Of a DNA stretch of 64,000 nt, positions 7,664-15,907 are shown in pieces. The notes below the pieces were generated by a model. It was not told the origin of the DNA. It made no database searches and was given only the letters and a program-made list of their open reading frames with translations. Numbering within the stretch: position 1 is the stretch's first letter; each line of letters starts with the position of its first letter. The translations under genes and the position numbers were made by a program. Location: assembly GCA_014193115.1 (NCBI GenBank), contig BJHQ01000022.1, forward strand, positions 1-64,000, written 5' to 3'. The DNA is from Planctomycetota bacterium. Its GTDB lineage: Bacteria; Planctomycetota; UBA11346.

Positions 7664-9931
7664 ATGCCCCGCCAGAGTTCCGACCGTTCCGCCATCCGCC
7701 GCCGTCGAACCGGGGCCGAGCTGCTCGCCCGCAGCCGGCAAGGGGCCGACACCCAGGAGGTCCTCGATTCCCTGCACGGCATCGCCGGCGGCGGAACCGC
7801 CGGGCAGATCGCCCAGCACCTCGGCAATGGCGCCGACCCCCGGGACGTGTCGGTGGCGCTGCGCCGCCTGGTCGAACAGGGCCAGGTGCTGGAGGTCCGC
7901 CCGGGCCGCTACCAGGCCTCGGGCAGCGGCGGTGAACACGCCGTCACCTTGCAGGCCGACGCGTCCGGCGGGCTGGCGGCGGTGCTGCCCGATGGCAGCC
8001 GTTATGCCGTGCATCCTCATTATCGCCTGGGCGCCAAAGCCGGCGATGTCTGCCAGATCCTGATCGGCGAGGATCGTCTGGCCCTGGTCACCCGGATCCT
8101 CCGCCGGTCCGGTCGCGAGGTCGTCGGCGCGGTGAACTTCCTGCCCGGCGGCCCGGTGCTGGTCGCCGACAATCGCCGCGAAGGGACCTTGCCGATCCGC
8201 TCGACCTTCGCCCGCTTCGACCGCGAATACCAGGCCGGCGACCGGGTGGTGGGCGTGATCGAGATCGACGCCGAAGGCCGGGCCGGGGTCAACGTGACCC
8301 GGGTCCTCGGCCAGCGCACCCCCGAGGTCGCCGACTTCGAGTACGTCCGGCTGGTCCACGACCTGCCTGGAGACTTCCCGCCCGAGGTCGTGGCCCAGGC
8401 CGAAGCCTATGGCAAGGACATGCCGCTGCTCGACCGCCACGGCAATCAGCGTGAAGATCTCCGTGAAAAGTTGATCCTGACCATCGATCCTGAAACCGCC
8501 AAGGACTTCGACGACGCGATCAGCCTGGAGCGCGACCACCGCGGCAACTGGATCGTCGGCGTCCACATCGCCGACGTGTCGCACTTCGTCGATGAGCATT
8601 CGCCGCTTGACCAGGAAGCCGCCCGTCGCGGCACCAGCATTTATCTGGTCAACCGGGTCATCCCGATGCTGCCCGAGGCGCTGTCCAACGGCCTGTGCAG
8701 CCTGGTGCCGAAACAGGACCGCTATTGCCTGAGCGCGTTCCTGACGTTGGAGGCCAAATCGCTGCGCCTGCTCGACACCCGGCTCGCCGAAACCGTGATC
8801 AACAGCCGCCACCGGCTGAGCTACGAACAGGCGCTGGCGGTGCTCGAACGCCGGGAACGCCCAGGCGAATGGCCCGAAGACGCGCTCGGCATGCTCCGCG
8901 ACTGCTCGAAGCTGGCCCAGCAGATCCGCGCCCAGCGTGAACGGGCCGGCGCCCTCAACCTGTTCTCGGTCGAGCATCGCTTCACCTTGGATGTCGAGGG
9001 CAACCCGATCGCGACGACCGCCGAGACCACCGACATCGCCCACCAACTGATCGAGGAGTTGATGCTGCTCGCCAACCGGGCGGTGGCGGCCTGGCTCGGC
9101 GCCAAGGGCCTGCCCTGCGTCTTCCGGGTCCACGAGGCGCCGGATCCGGAACGGCTGAAAGTCCTGCAAACCCTCCTCGAAACCTACGGCCTTGAGGCGC
9201 AAGGGGTCGAGACCCGGCCCGGCCTGCAGAAAATCCTCGGCCGCATCGCCAAGGAACCGCGGGCGCCGCGCCTGGTCCTCAACCTGATGATGCTGCGCAG
9301 CTTCAAACGCGCGATCTATACCGTCGAGAACAACGGCCACTACGCCCTGGCCTTCAGCGATTACTGCCATTTCACCAGCCCGATCCGGCGCTATCCCGAT
9401 CTGCTGGTCCACCGCCTGGCCAAACGCGCGTTGAATCGCAAGGATTTCGAGCGGGTCGAGATTCGTCCGGCCTATCTCGACAGCCTCGCCCGCCAGGCCA
9501 GCTGGCTCGAACAGCGGGCCGAGGACGCCGAACGCGACCTCGACGCGCGCAAGGCGGCACGCTATCTGGCACGGCGGATCGGCGAGGTCGTGCCGGCGGT
9601 GGTCACCGGCGCCTCAGGCGGCGCGCTGTACGTGCAGATTCTCGAAACCGGCCTGGAAGGCGTCCTGCCGATCCGCGAATTGCACGATGATTTCTATCGC
9701 TTCGACCCCGACCGGATGGCCCTGGTCGGCAGCCGCAGCGGCCGGGTCTATGGCATCGGCACCGAACTCGACGTGCTCATCGCCCACGTCGACATCGAAC
9801 GCGCCGACGTGGTCTTCGCCCGCCCCGAAAACGACGCCCCGACCCACCGCGCCGCCCCGATGCCCGGCCGTAAAACCAAGCTGACCATCAGCCAACTGCT
9901 CGACCGGCGGAAGCACCGCGGCAAGAAGTGA
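7664..9931 (+). CDS. rnr: Ribonuclease R (RNB-family 3'-5' exoribonuclease)
   Basis: A 755-residue protein from the ATG at 7664; an upstream in-frame start would add 55 residues that look non-conserved and overlap the AraC gene. The order is an N-terminal winged helix (about 30-90), cold-shock-like domains (about 95-230), the RNB catalytic domain (about 260-590) with the metal-binding DPETAKDFDDAISLE motif, and a C-terminal S1 domain (about 665-745). The tail is basic. The family degrades structured RNA processively in the cytoplasm. Catalytic aspartates appear intact. It seems to be transcribed alone. Confidence 0.93.
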   Translation: MPRQSSDRSAIRRRRTGAELLARSRQGADTQEVLDSLHGIAGGGTAGQIAQHLGNGADPRDVSVALRRLVEQGQVLEVRPGRYQASGSGGEHAVTLQADASGGLAAVLPDGSRYAVHPHYRLGAKAGDVCQILIGEDRLALVTRILRRSGREVVGAVNFLPGGPVLVADNRREGTLPIRSTFARFDREYQAGDRVVGVIEIDAEGRAGVNVTRVLGQRTPEVADFEYVRLVHDLPGDFPPEVVAQAEAYGKDMPLLDRHGNQREDLREKLILTIDPETAKDFDDAISLERDHRGNWIVGVHIADVSHFVDEHSPLDQEAARRGTSIYLVNRVIPMLPEALSNGLCSLVPKQDRYCLSAFLTLEAKSLRLLDTRLAETVINSRHRLSYEQALAVLERRERPGEWPEDALGMLRDCSKLAQQIRAQRERAGALNLFSVEHRFTLDVEGNPIATTAETTDIAHQLIEELMLLANRAVAAWLGAKGLPCVFRVHEAPDPERLKVLQTLLETYGLEAQGVETRPGLQKILGRIAKEPRAPRLVLNLMMLRSFKRAIYTVENNGHYALAFSDYCHFTSPIRRYPDLLVHRLAKRALNRKDFERVEIRPAYLDSLARQASWLEQRAEDAERDLDARKAARYLARRIGEVVPAVVTGASGGALYVQILETGLEGVLPIRELHDDFYRFDPDRMALVGSRSGRVYGIGTELDVLIAHVDIERADVVFARPENDAPTHRAAPMPGRKTKLTISQLLDRRKHRGKK

Positions 9932-10196
9932 AAGTCTTGCCGCAGGCAGGGCTGGAGGCCGCATCGTCCGACGGGCGGTCCTGATCATCCCTAGACGTGC
10001 CATCAGGCACTCCGACGCAGCTCACCCTGAAGCTACACGATACGTGGTAAATACCAAGGAACTCGGATCCGCCCAAGTCGCCGGTTGGGCGTCTGATCGG
10101 CTTGGATTATTCATTTCCATTTTTCCTTCCTTCATGTCACTGGCGCCACGGCAGCACGGCGTGCGGCGTTCCGAGCTGAGTATGGCGTCGCTACAT
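9932..10196. other. Intergenic region, no gene seen
   Basis: This gap lies between the convergent stops of rnr and the FGE-like gene. It contains no convincing open frame and no strong hairpin with a T-tract. From about 10030 its base composition shifts to the lower GC of the following gene, which suggests this is the right-hand boundary of an acquired or atypical block. Confidence 0.4.
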
Positions 10197-11885
10197 TCAC
10201 GGTACCGGCGCTTGCTTGCGCTCTTCCTGAATTTTGTCGGCCAAGGCGACGGCGGGCTTTTGGAAGGCGTGGCCTGAGCCAGCCCATATGGGGAAGTCAC
10301 TTCGACCACAGGCAAGACGGAACCCCATGAAATAGGCACGAGCGTAACCATTGATGCCACGGCGTAGTGTCGTTTGCGCGGCTATTACCCCCATGTCCCA
10401 AGCACCGCCTCGGGCAGTGATCCAATCCGTAAGGGTGATCACTTTTTTCAGAAATGGATCCTCCGTTTCCCCACCAGGGTAGAGGCCAAATTGCTCATAC
10501 ACCACTTCCAAGATATTCCCTGCCTGGTCATAGAATCCCCAACGGTTCGGCCATTTCGTTGCCACTGGTCGTGGACCGCCCAGAACATCGTACCACGCAT
10601 ACCATGGACCGTGGTTGGGATCGCTGCCCCACAGGTACCGTTCGTCAGTTCCTGTGCGTGCAGCTTGTTCCCACTCGGCTTCGGTAGGGAGGCGATAGAT
10701 GAAGCCATCCGGTAGCCGCTTGGCGTCGCGTTCTTGCCGGGTGAGCAATTCACAGAATGCCAACATTTCAATGTAATTGATCGAATGCACCGGCAGTGTC
10801 GGACCTTGAATCAGGCTCGGATTCTTACCCATGATCGCTTCGTACTGCGCCTGGGTGACTTCCGTCACACCTAACCAGTACGGTTGGGGAATCTTCACCT
10901 TGGTTTCTGGTGATTCTTTGGTGTGGTAGCTCCATTCCTGCGGCCGACCAATGGTCACAACGCCAGCGGGACATTGACGCATGGTCAGTGAAACACTTGG
11001 TGCTAGCGTTACCTGTTGTTCGGGGAGCGAGATCACGGGGATTGGCGTGGGAGCGGGCGGAAGAACAATCTCTTGCACGGGAACATGATCGGCGTCGGTG
11101 ACAGGGCACGTCAATCGTATTGGATACTTTCTTCCTTTCCTCGGGTCAAGTCCCGTACGGAACGCGGCGCGGATTTCCTTGACCATGATCCGATGTTCTT
11201 CAGGCGGGCCTTCAGGATTCGTCTCTTCCGAACCGTCATAACGATAATACTTGGTTCGAGTCCAACACCCAAGCGGATACAGTCGAATGCCATTGGGCAG
11301 GGCTGGATAATATTCTTCGGAGCCAAAATATTCATATGGCCGCATTTGGGCATAATCATCATCACCTCCCCACATTCCACCAGGACCTGGTTGTTTGATA
11401 TCCCACCAGTTCTCTTGGTCATCACGCACTTCACCGCGCAAACGAGCTACAAATTCAACTTCGGCTTCGGAGGATAACTTATAGATGCGTCCCTCTTTCA
11501 TGGTCATCCATTCGACAAATCGACGTGCAGTTTCAGGCAGCACCCTGGCAGGCTGTTCGTCTTCATAATCATGAGCTCTGTTGAGTTCCTCTTCGTCTTT
11601 CTCCTTCCACTCGGGCGCTTTGCCCCCATCCGCGAGAAAAGCGCGAAACTGGGCACGCGACACACTTTGCTTAGCGATGTAAAATGAAGAAACATTGACC
11701 GGATGATACGGCCCCTGTTCGCCACCGCCCATCATCGCCCGACCTCCGAGCACATATACCATCCGCAAGCCCAGGCTATTCTCAAACCAGCCACGAGGTG
11801 GAATAGCAACTGGTTTGCTAGGCGGTTCAGCAGAGCTGAGCGTGCAGGTGATCCACAAGACCATCAGTAGAAAAGGTTTGCGCAT
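10197..11885 (-). CDS. Exported protein with two formylglycine-generating-enzyme (SUMF1-like) domains
   Basis: A 562-residue protein. The ATG at 11885 gives a signal peptide (MRKPFLLMVLWITCTLSSAE). An N-terminal FGE-like domain (about 30-260, NSLGLRMVYVLGGRAMMGG) is followed by a second, better conserved one (about 290-540: LGVTEVTQAQYEAIMGKNPS, YRLPTEAEWEQAARTG, GFRLACG). Most bacterial members are not sulfatase activators. The usual GNVWEW is GNILEV here and the catalytic cysteine pair is not evident, so a binding or scaffolding role is likelier than catalysis. The gene is clearly less GC-rich than its neighbours and uses many A/T-ending codons, a possible sign of transfer. Confidence 0.82.
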   Translation of the reverse strand: MRKPFLLMVLWITCTLSSAEPPSKPVAIPPRGWFENSLGLRMVYVLGGRAMMGGGEQGPYHPVNVSSFYIAKQSVSRAQFRAFLADGGKAPEWKEKDEEELNRAHDYEDEQPARVLPETARRFVEWMTMKEGRIYKLSSEAEVEFVARLRGEVRDDQENWWDIKQPGPGGMWGGDDDYAQMRPYEYFGSEEYYPALPNGIRLYPLGCWTRTKYYRYDGSEETNPEGPPEEHRIMVKEIRAAFRTGLDPRKGRKYPIRLTCPVTDADHVPVQEIVLPPAPTPIPVISLPEQQVTLAPSVSLTMRQCPAGVVTIGRPQEWSYHTKESPETKVKIPQPYWLGVTEVTQAQYEAIMGKNPSLIQGPTLPVHSINYIEMLAFCELLTRQERDAKRLPDGFIYRLPTEAEWEQAARTGTDERYLWGSDPNHGPWYAWYDVLGGPRPVATKWPNRWGFYDQAGNILEVVYEQFGLYPGGETEDPFLKKVITLTDWITARGGAWDMGVIAAQTTLRRGINGYARAYFMGFRLACGRSDFPIWAGSGHAFQKPAVALADKIQEERKQAPVP

Positions 11886-12099
11886 ACGAAGCTTGGTTAT
11901 GGTGGTGCCATCGGCACGGAGCCCTGCTGCCCGCACCCGCCATCCGTATAGTCCTTACGCCTTGTTTTCACTCAACCGCCCAGCGCTCGATCACTGGCCC
12001 AACAAGTTCCTGCTGCCAATGTCGCAGGCCAAACAGCGAAGGCTTGTGATACGACTCTCCATCGGGCCATGACCCACACCTTGCTTGTTTTGCGATGGT

Positions 12100-13005
12100 C
12101 TATTCCGGCGTCCCGTATAGCCAGCTGGCGATCCTGCCGGTGTCGTCCAGGGTCACGCCTTGGCGGCGGAAGGCCCAGCACATGTAGCTGATGGTGACGA
12201 AGAAGCTGGCCGGCACCCGGTTGAGCTTGCCGACCTTGCAGCCGAGCAGCGTGGTCCTGCCGCCGAAGCCCATCGGGCCGATGCCGCTGCGGTTGGCCTT
12301 GGCGACGATGCGGGTTTCGAGGTCGCCGAGCACCGGGTCGCCGTTGCTGTCGCCGATCAGGCGCAGGAACTGCTCTTTTGAATGGGCATAGCCGGTGGCG
12401 CGGTCGCCGCCGATGCACACCCCGAGGATGCCCGGGCCGCAGCCTTGGCCCTGGGCCTGCTGGATGCAGTCGAGGATGGCGTTTTCGACTCCGGCCAGAT
12501 CGCGGCCGCCGAAGCGCGGGTCAGGCAGCGAATACTGGGCGCCGACATTCTCGCAGCCGCCGCCTTTGAGCATGACCACGACCTCGACCTGATCGCGGCG
12601 CCAGGCCTGGAAATGGAACGACGGCGCGCCCGGGCCGAGGTTGTCTCCGGTGTTGCGGCCGGTGACCGAATCCACCGAGTTCTGGCGGAGATAACCTTTG
12701 GCAGTGGCGTCTTTCACCGTGGCGCAGAAGGCGTCCTCGAAGGCCAGCACATCATAGCCGAGCGGATGATGGACGTAGACCAGCACCGAGCCGGTGTCCT
12801 GGCACAGCGGCTGGCTCTTGCCCTTGGCCATGGCGATGTTCTCGCAGACCACGTCGAGGGCATAGCGGGCGTTGGTGCCGGCATCCTCGACCGTGCGGCC
12901 GGCGTCCACCGCCCTGACCACGTCATCGGGCAGCTGGGTGCTGGCGACCCGGATCAGTTCGAGAAGCGAGGCGTGGAGGGCGGGCTCAGCGGCGACGGCG
13001 GACAT
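12100..13005 (-). CDS. Class I fumarate hydratase / tartrate dehydratase, alpha subunit
   Basis: A 301-residue protein matching the N-terminal (alpha) part of iron-sulfur fumarases. Three cysteines that would ligate the [4Fe-4S] cluster are seen in QPLCQDTGS, KGGGCENVG and LGVCIGGDRA. The family converts fumarate and malate in the TCA cycle, or tartrate to oxaloacetate. The active enzyme needs a beta domain, either fused or encoded next door. This protein is alpha-length and no beta gene is in the window, so the partner must be elsewhere. It is divergent from the ABC ATPase gene. Confidence 0.88.
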   Translation of the reverse strand: MSAVAAEPALHASLLELIRVASTQLPDDVVRAVDAGRTVEDAGTNARYALDVVCENIAMAKGKSQPLCQDTGSVLVYVHHPLGYDVLAFEDAFCATVKDATAKGYLRQNSVDSVTGRNTGDNLGPGAPSFHFQAWRRDQVEVVVMLKGGGCENVGAQYSLPDPRFGGRDLAGVENAILDCIQQAQGQGCGPGILGVCIGGDRATGYAHSKEQFLRLIGDSNGDPVLGDLETRIVAKANRSGIGPMGFGGRTTLLGCKVGKLNRVPASFFVTISYMCWAFRRQGVTLDDTGRIASWLYGTPE

Positions 13006-13174
13006 GGCGGCAGCTTCTGAAGCCCGGGCCGAACGCCACCGGCGGGAGGGCTTGGCGCTCCCAGCCCGGAGCGCCGCACTCGGTGCGGCTTGATCCCTGC
13101 ATACTGTGCGGCTCGATCAACCGGCGTCGGTTTCACCGGCTTGGCGACGTGGCAACCGCGCAGAAGGTGCCGTC

Positions 13175-14206
13175 ATGCCCGATCCCGCGCTGCGTGTCCG
13201 CGGCCTGGTCAAGCACTTCCCGATCCGCCGCGGCTTCTGGCAGCGCGAAGTCGCCCGGTTGCGGGCGGTGGATGGCGTCGATCTCGAACTTGCTCCGGGC
13301 GAGGCTCTGGGCCTGGTCGGCGAATCTGGTTGCGGCAAGACCACCCTCGGCCGCTGCGTCCTGCGCCTGATCGAACCCGACGCCGGCAGCATCGTGATCA
13401 ACGGCACGGATTTGCGCACCTTGTCCGGGGAACGCCTGCGTCGGTTCCGGCGCAATGCCCAGATGGTCTTCCAGGATCCCTACGGCAGCCTGAATCCGCG
13501 GCTGACCGTGGGCATGCAGATCGCCGAGCCGCTGGTCGTGCACGGCGTGTGCGGTTGGCGCGAGGCCCGCGACCGCTGCGCCGCGCTGCTCGCCCAGGTC
13601 GGCCTTGGCGCAGAGCATCTCGACCGTTTCCCCCACCAGTTCAGTGGCGGCCAGCGCCAGCGGGTGGCCATCGCCCGGGCCCTGATCCTCGACCCGGCGC
13701 TGCTGGTGTGCGATGAGCCGGTCTCGGCGCTGGACGTGTCGGTGCAGGCTCAGGTCCTCAATCTGCTGCTGGACATGCAGGAAAAACGCGGCTGCGCCTA
13801 TCTGTTCATCAGCCACGATCTGGCCGTGGTCGGGCACCTCTGCCACCGGGTCGCGGTGATGTACCTGGGCGAGATCGTCGAGACCGGACCGAGCCAGGTG
13901 GTGCTCGCCCGGCCGCTGCATCCATACACCCAGGCCCTGCTCGCAGCGGTGCCGCGGATCGAAGGCGGCGCCAAGCGGATCATCCTGCCCGGCGACCCGC
14001 CCAGTCCCCTCGATCCGCCGTCGGCGGCGCGCCTGGCCAAGCGTTTCCCGGGACATCTCGCGGCGTTCGCCGGCGGCGAGATCACTCTGCGCGAAGCCGG
14101 ACCGGGGCATTTCGTGCGCTGCGCCGACCTGGCCACGCTGCGCGAGTTAGCTGGGGGCTTCGCCCCCACGGGCCATTCGGCCGGCCTTGGTCGGGCTCTC
14201 GTTTGA
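13175..14206 (+). CDS. Oligopeptide/dipeptide-type ABC transporter ATP-binding protein
   Basis: A 343-residue ATPase. ATG 13175 has an AGAAGG upstream. Walker A GESGCGKTT, Q-loop MVFQDPYGSLNPRLTV, signature FSGGQRQRVAIARAL and Walker B VCDEPVSALD are intact, and the overall match is to OppF/DppF. The C-terminal region keeps LPGDPPSPLDPPS and GHFVRCAD, but the usual cysteine motif (GCxFxPRC) between them is replaced by ARLAKRFPGH. No permease, OppD or binding protein is adjacent, so it must act with partners encoded elsewhere. Its last residues run over a GGGGGC-TTC-GCCCCC hairpin at 14153-14167, perhaps an early terminator that became coding. Confidence 0.88.
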   Translation: MPDPALRVRGLVKHFPIRRGFWQREVARLRAVDGVDLELAPGEALGLVGESGCGKTTLGRCVLRLIEPDAGSIVINGTDLRTLSGERLRRFRRNAQMVFQDPYGSLNPRLTVGMQIAEPLVVHGVCGWREARDRCAALLAQVGLGAEHLDRFPHQFSGGQRQRVAIARALILDPALLVCDEPVSALDVSVQAQVLNLLLDMQEKRGCAYLFISHDLAVVGHLCHRVAVMYLGEIVETGPSQVVLARPLHPYTQALLAAVPRIEGGAKRIILPGDPPSPLDPPSAARLAKRFPGHLAAFAGGEITLREAGPGHFVRCADLATLRELAGGFAPTGHSAGLGRALV

Positions 14207-14334
14207 GCGCGGCGCGGTCCCTCTGGCGGCCTCACGCTGAGCGGACCCCTTCGCAACAGACACGCAATACTTGATCGCGACGTGGGTCGCGATCCGGGGG
14301 TCGCGTTTCGTGCCTGGCTGACCAACATCCTGCC

Positions 14335-14865
14335 ATGGAATCCCCGCCCGCCGCTCCCGATCCTTTCCCCGTCGGCACCCTGGTCCGCCACGATCAGCAT
14401 GGCCTGGGCCGGGTGGTGGCCCGGGACCGCGACCTGGTCACGGTCCAGTTCGGACCCGACATCCGCAAAATCTCCGTCAATTTTCCAGGCATGCGGGTGG
14501 AGCCCGGCGCCGATCCCGAGATGGCCCGGCTCAAGCAGGCGCTGCGCGAGGTGCTCCACGATTTCGGCTGGCTCGACGGCGAGGCCGAACTCGGCCGGCG
14601 CTGGCAGGGCGGGACCTTGGTGATGAAGCCGGGCAAGGACGGCGCGGTGAAGGAAGTGCCGATCGACGTCTTCTTCCGCAAGCTGATCGGGGTTCGCGAC
14701 AAGCTGCGGGTGCTGGAGCAGAAGCTGAACGCGCATCCGGTGCTGAGCGGCGAGGACAAGCTCGAATTGCAGGGCTATGTCACCCGCTGCTACGGCAGCC
14801 TGACCACGTTCAACGTGCTGTTCGCTGATAAGCCGAGCTGGTTCGTCGGCCAATCCGGGGAATGA
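14335..14865 (+). CDS. Conserved hypothetical protein with a Tudor/CarD-like N-terminus
   Basis: A 176-residue soluble protein. Residues 10-50 (VGTLVRHDQHGLGRVVARDR, then LVTVQFG) resemble the small barrel found in CarD/TRCF and in DUF3553, which contacts nucleic-acid enzymes. The rest (60-170) is predicted helical, with a conserved-looking VPIDVFFRKLIGVRDKLRVL segment. No signal peptide or membrane segment is present. It lies between the ABC ATPase and a convergent AraC gene. The barrel resemblance is by pattern only; function unknown. Confidence 0.65.
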   Translation: MESPPAAPDPFPVGTLVRHDQHGLGRVVARDRDLVTVQFGPDIRKISVNFPGMRVEPGADPEMARLKQALREVLHDFGWLDGEAELGRRWQGGTLVMKPGKDGAVKEVPIDVFFRKLIGVRDKLRVLEQKLNAHPVLSGEDKLELQGYVTRCYGSLTTFNVLFADKPSWFVGQSGE

Positions 14866-14880
14866 CGCGGCACGCCGGTA

Positions 14881-15846
14881 TCAGCCGGCCACCACCGCGG
14901 TCCGGCGCCAGCGGCGGGGATTGGTCCCGTGCAGCTGGGTGAAATGTCGGCAAAACAGTGACTGGTTGGTGTAACCGCAGCGCCGCGCCACGCTGACGAT
15001 CCGTTCATCCTGGCGCTCGCGGAGCAGGCGAGCGGCAAGATCGATCCGGCAACGTCGCAGGTAGCCGAGCGGCGTCGTTCCGAGCTGGCTCCGGAAGATG
15101 CGGGTGACCATCGATGGCGAAACTCCTGACGACGCCACCAGGCGCCTGAAATCGTAGGTGGGATCCAGCATATCGTGATGGAGCTGCAAGCAGAGGTCGT
15201 CGAACCACAATGGTGGATTCGGGGGAATGGATCCGGGGGGCCGTCGCCGTTGCGTCCCGCCGGCCGCGATCGCGGCGACGGCGTGGTCGATGAGCAAGCG
15301 GTCCAGCGGTCCGCGGGCGCGCAAGGCCCATTCGCCGTCCACCGGCCGCCAGTCGGCGAATCCCGATAGCAGTTCAGCGATGGCCTTCCGGGCACCTGGC
15401 GGATCACGCACCGCAACCGGCCCGGTCGGCAGTCGGCGCAAGGGATTGGCCTGGTCCCCGTGCAGATGGACGGTGAACAGGATCGAGAACAATTCGACCA
15501 CCTGCAAATCCTCGTGGCGTTGGCCGGATATCCCGCCTGGCGGCATCAACCACGAGCAAGGCGCCTGATGCCGGGTCATTCCACCTGGTGCGATGCAGTT
15601 CAGGTTGCCCGCCAGCAAGACGAAGATCGACCAGTAGTCCTTGGGGTGGCGGCGGGCGATGGAGGGCAGCCGGCCGCGATCGAGGCCGGCGTAATTCACT
15701 TGCAGAACCGCACGCCGCCAGGCCAAGGCGAACCATGCCGGCAACCTGCCAGGGGGAATCGGTGTGCGGTCGCCTGGTGTCCTGGCGACCGGTGTCCGGG
15801 CATTATTCCGGTCGGCCGGCGGCCGGATCGATGCAAGTGGTGGCAT
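14881..15846 (-). CDS. AraC-family transcriptional regulator
   Basis: A 321-residue protein from ATG 15846; a TTG ten codons upstream is the alternative. The N-terminal 200 residues form a variable sensor region with a cupin-like segment. The C-terminal 100 residues contain the two helix-turn-helix motifs of a complete AraC DNA-binding domain, the second seen as VSVARRCGYTNQSLFCRHFT and followed by the typical NPRRWRR ending. It is divergent from the PQQ-propeller gene with about 60 bases between the starts, which suggests that it regulates that gene. Confidence 0.85.
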   Translation of the reverse strand: MPPLASIRPPADRNNARTPVARTPGDRTPIPPGRLPAWFALAWRRAVLQVNYAGLDRGRLPSIARRHPKDYWSIFVLLAGNLNCIAPGGMTRHQAPCSWLMPPGGISGQRHEDLQVVELFSILFTVHLHGDQANPLRRLPTGPVAVRDPPGARKAIAELLSGFADWRPVDGEWALRARGPLDRLLIDHAVAAIAAGGTQRRRPPGSIPPNPPLWFDDLCLQLHHDMLDPTYDFRRLVASSGVSPSMVTRIFRSQLGTTPLGYLRRCRIDLAARLLRERQDERIVSVARRCGYTNQSLFCRHFTQLHGTNPRRWRRTAVVAG

Positions 15847-15853
15847 ATGGGAG

Positions 15854-15859
15854 TATATT
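15854..15859 (+). promoter_or_regulatory. Possible -10 element for the PQQ-propeller gene
   Basis: TATATT (5 of 6 to the consensus) stands out in an AT-rich patch between the divergent AraC and PQQ-propeller genes. A transcript starting about 7 bases on would begin near 15866, which makes the ATG at 15908, not that at 15866, the more likely start. No convincing -35 is present, as expected for an activator-dependent promoter. Confidence 0.3.
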
Positions 15860-15907
15860 GGTTCTATGCCAGACAAAGCGATCCGGTTTCAGGGGCGTAT
15901 CCGCTGC

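Noticed and set aside
10044..10277. Short plus-strand frame after rnr
   Set aside because: It overlaps the FGE-like gene end, has no recognisable domain and no ribosome-binding site.
13006..13174. Fumarase beta subunit next to the alpha gene
   Set aside because: Neither flank encodes anything like a beta subunit; the gap holds only the divergent start region.
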